From the NCBI RefSeq assembly GCF_015352455.1, contig NZ_JADKPN010000008.1, positions 153,383 through 217,382 on the forward strand: a stretch of DNA of 64,000 nucleotides, written 5' to 3'. Below, piece after piece: positions 61,456 to 64,000 of this stretch. The notes beneath the pieces are model-generated. The model was not told the DNA's origin. It searched no databases and worked only from the letters and a program-made list of their open reading frames with translations. This stretch comes from Nocardioides islandensis. Lineage in GTDB: Bacteria; Actinomycetota; Actinomycetes; Propionibacteriales; Nocardioidaceae. The position numbers and the translations under genes were made by a program. Positions within the stretch are counted from its first letter, which is position 1; each line of letters opens with the position of its first letter.

Positions 61456-61908
61456 GTGACGCTGTACGCCGCCTACGGGTCGAACCTCGACCCCGCACGG
61501 ATGGGCCTGCGTTGCCCGCACTCCCCTCTCCAGACGACCGGCTGGCTGACCGGCTGGCGGCTCACGTTCGGTGGGGAGGACCTCGGTTGGGACGGCGCGC
61601 TGTCGACGATCGTGGAGGACCCGATCGACCAGGTCTTCGTGGCGGTCTACGACGTCACCCGCGAGGACGAGTCGAGCCTGGACGGCTGGGAGTCGGCCGA
61701 GACCGGGCTCTACCGCAAGACCAAGGTCCGGGTCTCCACGATGAGCGGTGAGCTGCTGGTGTGGACCTACGTCCTCGACGCCTACGAGGGCGGCCTGCCC
61801 AGCGCGTCGTACCTCGGCGTCCTCGCCGATGCCGCGGAGGCCGCGGACGCCCCCGCCGACTACGTGGCCGCCCTCCGCCGTCGCCCTTGCCGGTCGACCG
61901 GCCTGTAG
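61456..61908 (+). CDS. Gamma-glutamylcyclotransferase-like protein
   Basis: 150 residues of the GGCT/AIG2-like fold: YAAYGSNLDPARM at the N-terminus is the substrate-loop motif (YGSNL), then AVYDVTREDESSLDGWESAETGLYRK with the Glu (WESAE) that usually acts as the general base. In bacteria without glutathione the substrate may be another gamma-glutamyl peptide or amine. TAGGCT (61442-61447) lies 8 nt before the GTG at 61456; a TTG at 61447 is the alternative. Confidence 0.8.
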   Translation: MTLYAAYGSNLDPARMGLRCPHSPLQTTGWLTGWRLTFGGEDLGWDGALSTIVEDPIDQVFVAVYDVTREDESSLDGWESAETGLYRKTKVRVSTMSGELLVWTYVLDAYEGGLPSASYLGVLADAAEAADAPADYVAALRRRPCRSTGL

Positions 61909-61921
61909 CGCCACGTACGCC

Positions 61922-61954
61922 GGTCGAGGAGGGCCGAAGGCCCGTCACGAGACC
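61922..61954 (-). repeat. Dispersed hairpin repeat, copy 5 (reverse)
   Basis: Reverse orientation, stem GGGCC-gaa-GGCCC. Faces copy 6 across 28 bp, the same arrangement as copies 1 and 2. Confidence 0.85.
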
Positions 61955-61982
61955 CCGTGACGTACCGACCTACCGCTCGCCC

Positions 61983-62021
61983 GGTCTCGTGACGGTCGCT
62001 GCGCGACCTCCTCGACCAGCG
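61983..62021 (+). repeat. Dispersed hairpin repeat, copy 6
   Basis: Forward orientation, stem GGTCGC-tgc-GCGACC between the constant flanks. It ends 11 bp before the promoter of the purine nucleoside phosphorylase gene. Confidence 0.85.
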
Positions 62022-62032
62022 AGAGCGACCAT

Positions 62033-62038
62033 TAGGGT
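62033..62038 (+). promoter_or_regulatory. Leaderless -10 (TAGGGT) of the phosphorylase gene
   Basis: TAGGGT, 7 nt before the ATG at 62046. Confidence 0.5.
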
Positions 62039-62045
62039 GCCGCCC

Positions 62046-62858
62046 ATGACGCACGCCGACGACACGTCCTCGCCGTACGCACTGGCGGAGCAGGCCGCGG
62101 CCGCGCTGGCCGAGAAGACCGGGATCGAGAAGCACGACGTCGCCCTGGTGCTGGGCTCCGGCTGGCTGCCGGCCGTCGACGCGCTGGGCGAGGCCACGGC
62201 CGAGATCGCCACCACCGACCTGCCCGGGTTCTCCGCGGCCGCCGTCACCGGGCACAGCGGCAAGATCCGCAGCGTCCGGTCCGGGGACAAGCAGCTGCTG
62301 GTGTTCCTCAGCCGCACGCACTACTACGAGGGCAAGGGCGTCGCGGCGGTCGTGCACGGCGTCCGTACGGCGGCCAAGGCGGGCTGCCGCGCGATCGTGC
62401 TCACCAACGGGTGCGGCGGGCTCAAGGAGACGTGGAAGCCGGGCACGCCGGTGCTGATCTCCGACCACATCAACCTCACCGGCCGTTCCCCGATCGAGGG
62501 GGCGCACTTCGTCGACCTGACCGACCTGTACTCGAGCCGACTCCGCGCGATGTGCCGCGAGGTGGACCCGAGCCTCGACGAGGGCGTGTACGTGCAGTTC
62601 CCCGGCCCCCACTACGAGACCCCGGCCGAGATCGGCATGGTCCGCGCGATCGGCGGCCACCTCGCCGGCATGAGCACCACGCTCGAGGCGATCGCGGCCC
62701 GCGAGGCGGGCATGGAGGTCCTGGGCATCAGCCTGGTCACCAACCTCGCCGCCGGCATGTCGGGCGAGCCGCTCAACCACGAGGAGGTCCTCGAGGCGGG
62801 CAAGGCCGCGGCCGCCCGGATGGGCGAGCTGCTGACGAGGATCGTGCCGCGGATCTGA
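62046..62858 (+). CDS. Purine nucleoside phosphorylase
   Basis: Phosphorolysis of purine nucleosides in salvage. 270 residues of the trimeric (PNP/MTAP, human-like) family: VLGSGWLPAVD for the phosphate loop, VTGHSGKIRSV, FLSRTHYYEGKG, LTNGCGGLKETWKPGTPVLISDHINLTG, and GPHYETPAEI with the purine-binding Glu. C-terminal Asn/Asp in LVTNLAAGMSG suits inosine/guanosine. Equivalent to mycobacterial DeoD/PNP. Upstream lies an inverted pair of dispersed repeats. Confidence 0.92.
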   Translation: MTHADDTSSPYALAEQAAAALAEKTGIEKHDVALVLGSGWLPAVDALGEATAEIATTDLPGFSAAAVTGHSGKIRSVRSGDKQLLVFLSRTHYYEGKGVAAVVHGVRTAAKAGCRAIVLTNGCGGLKETWKPGTPVLISDHINLTGRSPIEGAHFVDLTDLYSSRLRAMCREVDPSLDEGVYVQFPGPHYETPAEIGMVRAIGGHLAGMSTTLEAIAAREAGMEVLGISLVTNLAAGMSGEPLNHEEVLEAGKAAAARMGELLTRIVPRI

Positions 62859-62860
62859 CC

Positions 62861-62873
62861 GGAGACTGTCTCC
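62861..62873. promoter_or_regulatory. Palindrome GGAGAC-t-GTCTCC upstream of the aldo/keto reductase
   Basis: A perfect 6-bp-arm palindrome (7 bp with the outer C-G pair) directly after the phosphorylase stop, resembling TetR-family operators. The same block occurs at 23591-23607. A second dyad, CCGGAG-ccgat-CTCCGG (62894-62910), lies closer to the gene. Confidence 0.55.
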
Positions 62874-62893
62874 GTATGTGAGACGCCATTTGG

Positions 62894-62910
62894 CCGGAGC
62901 CGATCTCCGG
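62894..62910. promoter_or_regulatory. Second dyad CCGGAG-N5-CTCCGG upstream of the aldo/keto reductase
   Basis: Perfect 6-bp arms around ccgat, 15 bp before the ATG at 62925. It shares GGAG/CTCC half-sites with the palindrome at 62861 and could be a second site for the same repressor. Confidence 0.45.
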
Positions 62911-62924
62911 TCTTGGCTCGAGGC

Positions 62925-63908
<984 letters not shown>

Positions 63909-63939
63909 TATGTAGGCCAGTCCTGTCAAGGGGCAGGGT

Positions 63940-63974
63940 GAGGCGCCCGTCCCGATATTCGGGGCGGGCGCCTC
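63940..63974 (+). terminator. Strong hairpin after the aldo/keto reductase
   Basis: Stem of 14 bp (63940-63953 with 63961-63974, one G-U pair) and a 7-nt loop (gatattc), 31 bp after the stop. No T-run follows, which is common for terminators in high-GC actinobacteria. Confidence 0.75.
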
Positions 63975-64000
63975 GTGCTTCGTCACGCGCGGTGGTGGCT

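Overview
The window is a stretch of a high-GC actinobacterial chromosome. Mycothiol metabolism (Mca), IdeR/DtxR-type iron control, leaderless-looking promoters and a DUF222/HNH (13E12-type) gene all point to Actinobacteria. The sequences look most like Nocardioides or a close relative, but this is recognition from memory and no search was run. I call 61 protein genes. I see no tRNA, rRNA, CRISPR array, prophage or complete insertion sequence, so the region reads as core chromosome with a few accessory islands.

Layout. Positions 1-17.3 kb follow a gene order known from Mycobacterium (Rv1086 to Rv1079): cis-prenyltransferase, hemolysin III, thioredoxin-domain protein, mca, DUF4307, greA and metB. 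Inserted in this backbone are an iron-box siderophore-interacting protein (4.0 kb), a four-gene flavin redox operon (4.9-8.0 kb: Gly-rich anchor, ferric-reductase-like, FMN-binding, ApbE), a small HTH-like/VWA pair (8.7-9.8 kb), and a PerM transporter-ilvA pair. Positions 17.4-31.3 kb hold msrA, small stress or unknown proteins, a TauE-DinB-DinB-MFS operon, a BtuF-like protein, an ABC1 kinase, a MoxR-type AAA ATPase/VWA pair, YchJ, an inositol-monophosphatase family enzyme and the HNH gene. Positions 31.3-46.7 kb hold an SDR/QueA-like pair behind a MerR/SoxR-type promoter, an acyl-CoA carboxylase alpha subunit, two large secreted RTX-type proteins, a pair of PH-domain membrane proteins and pyruvate carboxylase. 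Positions 46.7-64 kb hold a LAL-type LuxR regulator, a sugar dehydrogenase, a hydrolase with its divergent regulator, an SCO6745-like gene, DUF1905 and DinB genes, SpoIID, a third RTX-type protein, two flavoprotein disulfide-reductase family enzymes, purine nucleoside phosphorylase and an aldo/keto reductase.

Themes. (1) Many genes have a -10 hexamer close to TANNNT lying 6-8 nt from an ATG or GTG, which implies widespread leaderless transcription; this often decides the start I chose. (2) Redox and iron: an IdeR-type box, a flavinylation module, a SoxR-type box, MsrA, Mca, Lpd and a quinone-reductase-like enzyme. (3) Three secreted RTX-type proteins are built from one or two copies of a roughly 400-residue module with invariant cysteine spacing; I regard this as the best candidate for an undescribed protein family here. 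(4) Several repeat families: a dispersed hairpin repeat with compensating stem changes (six copies), opposed 22-bp tandem arrays, a 12-bp tandem repeat that starts at a stop codon in two places, and a 20-bp perfect inverted repeat. All functional statements rest on motif reading; no alignment, structure prediction or database search was possible.
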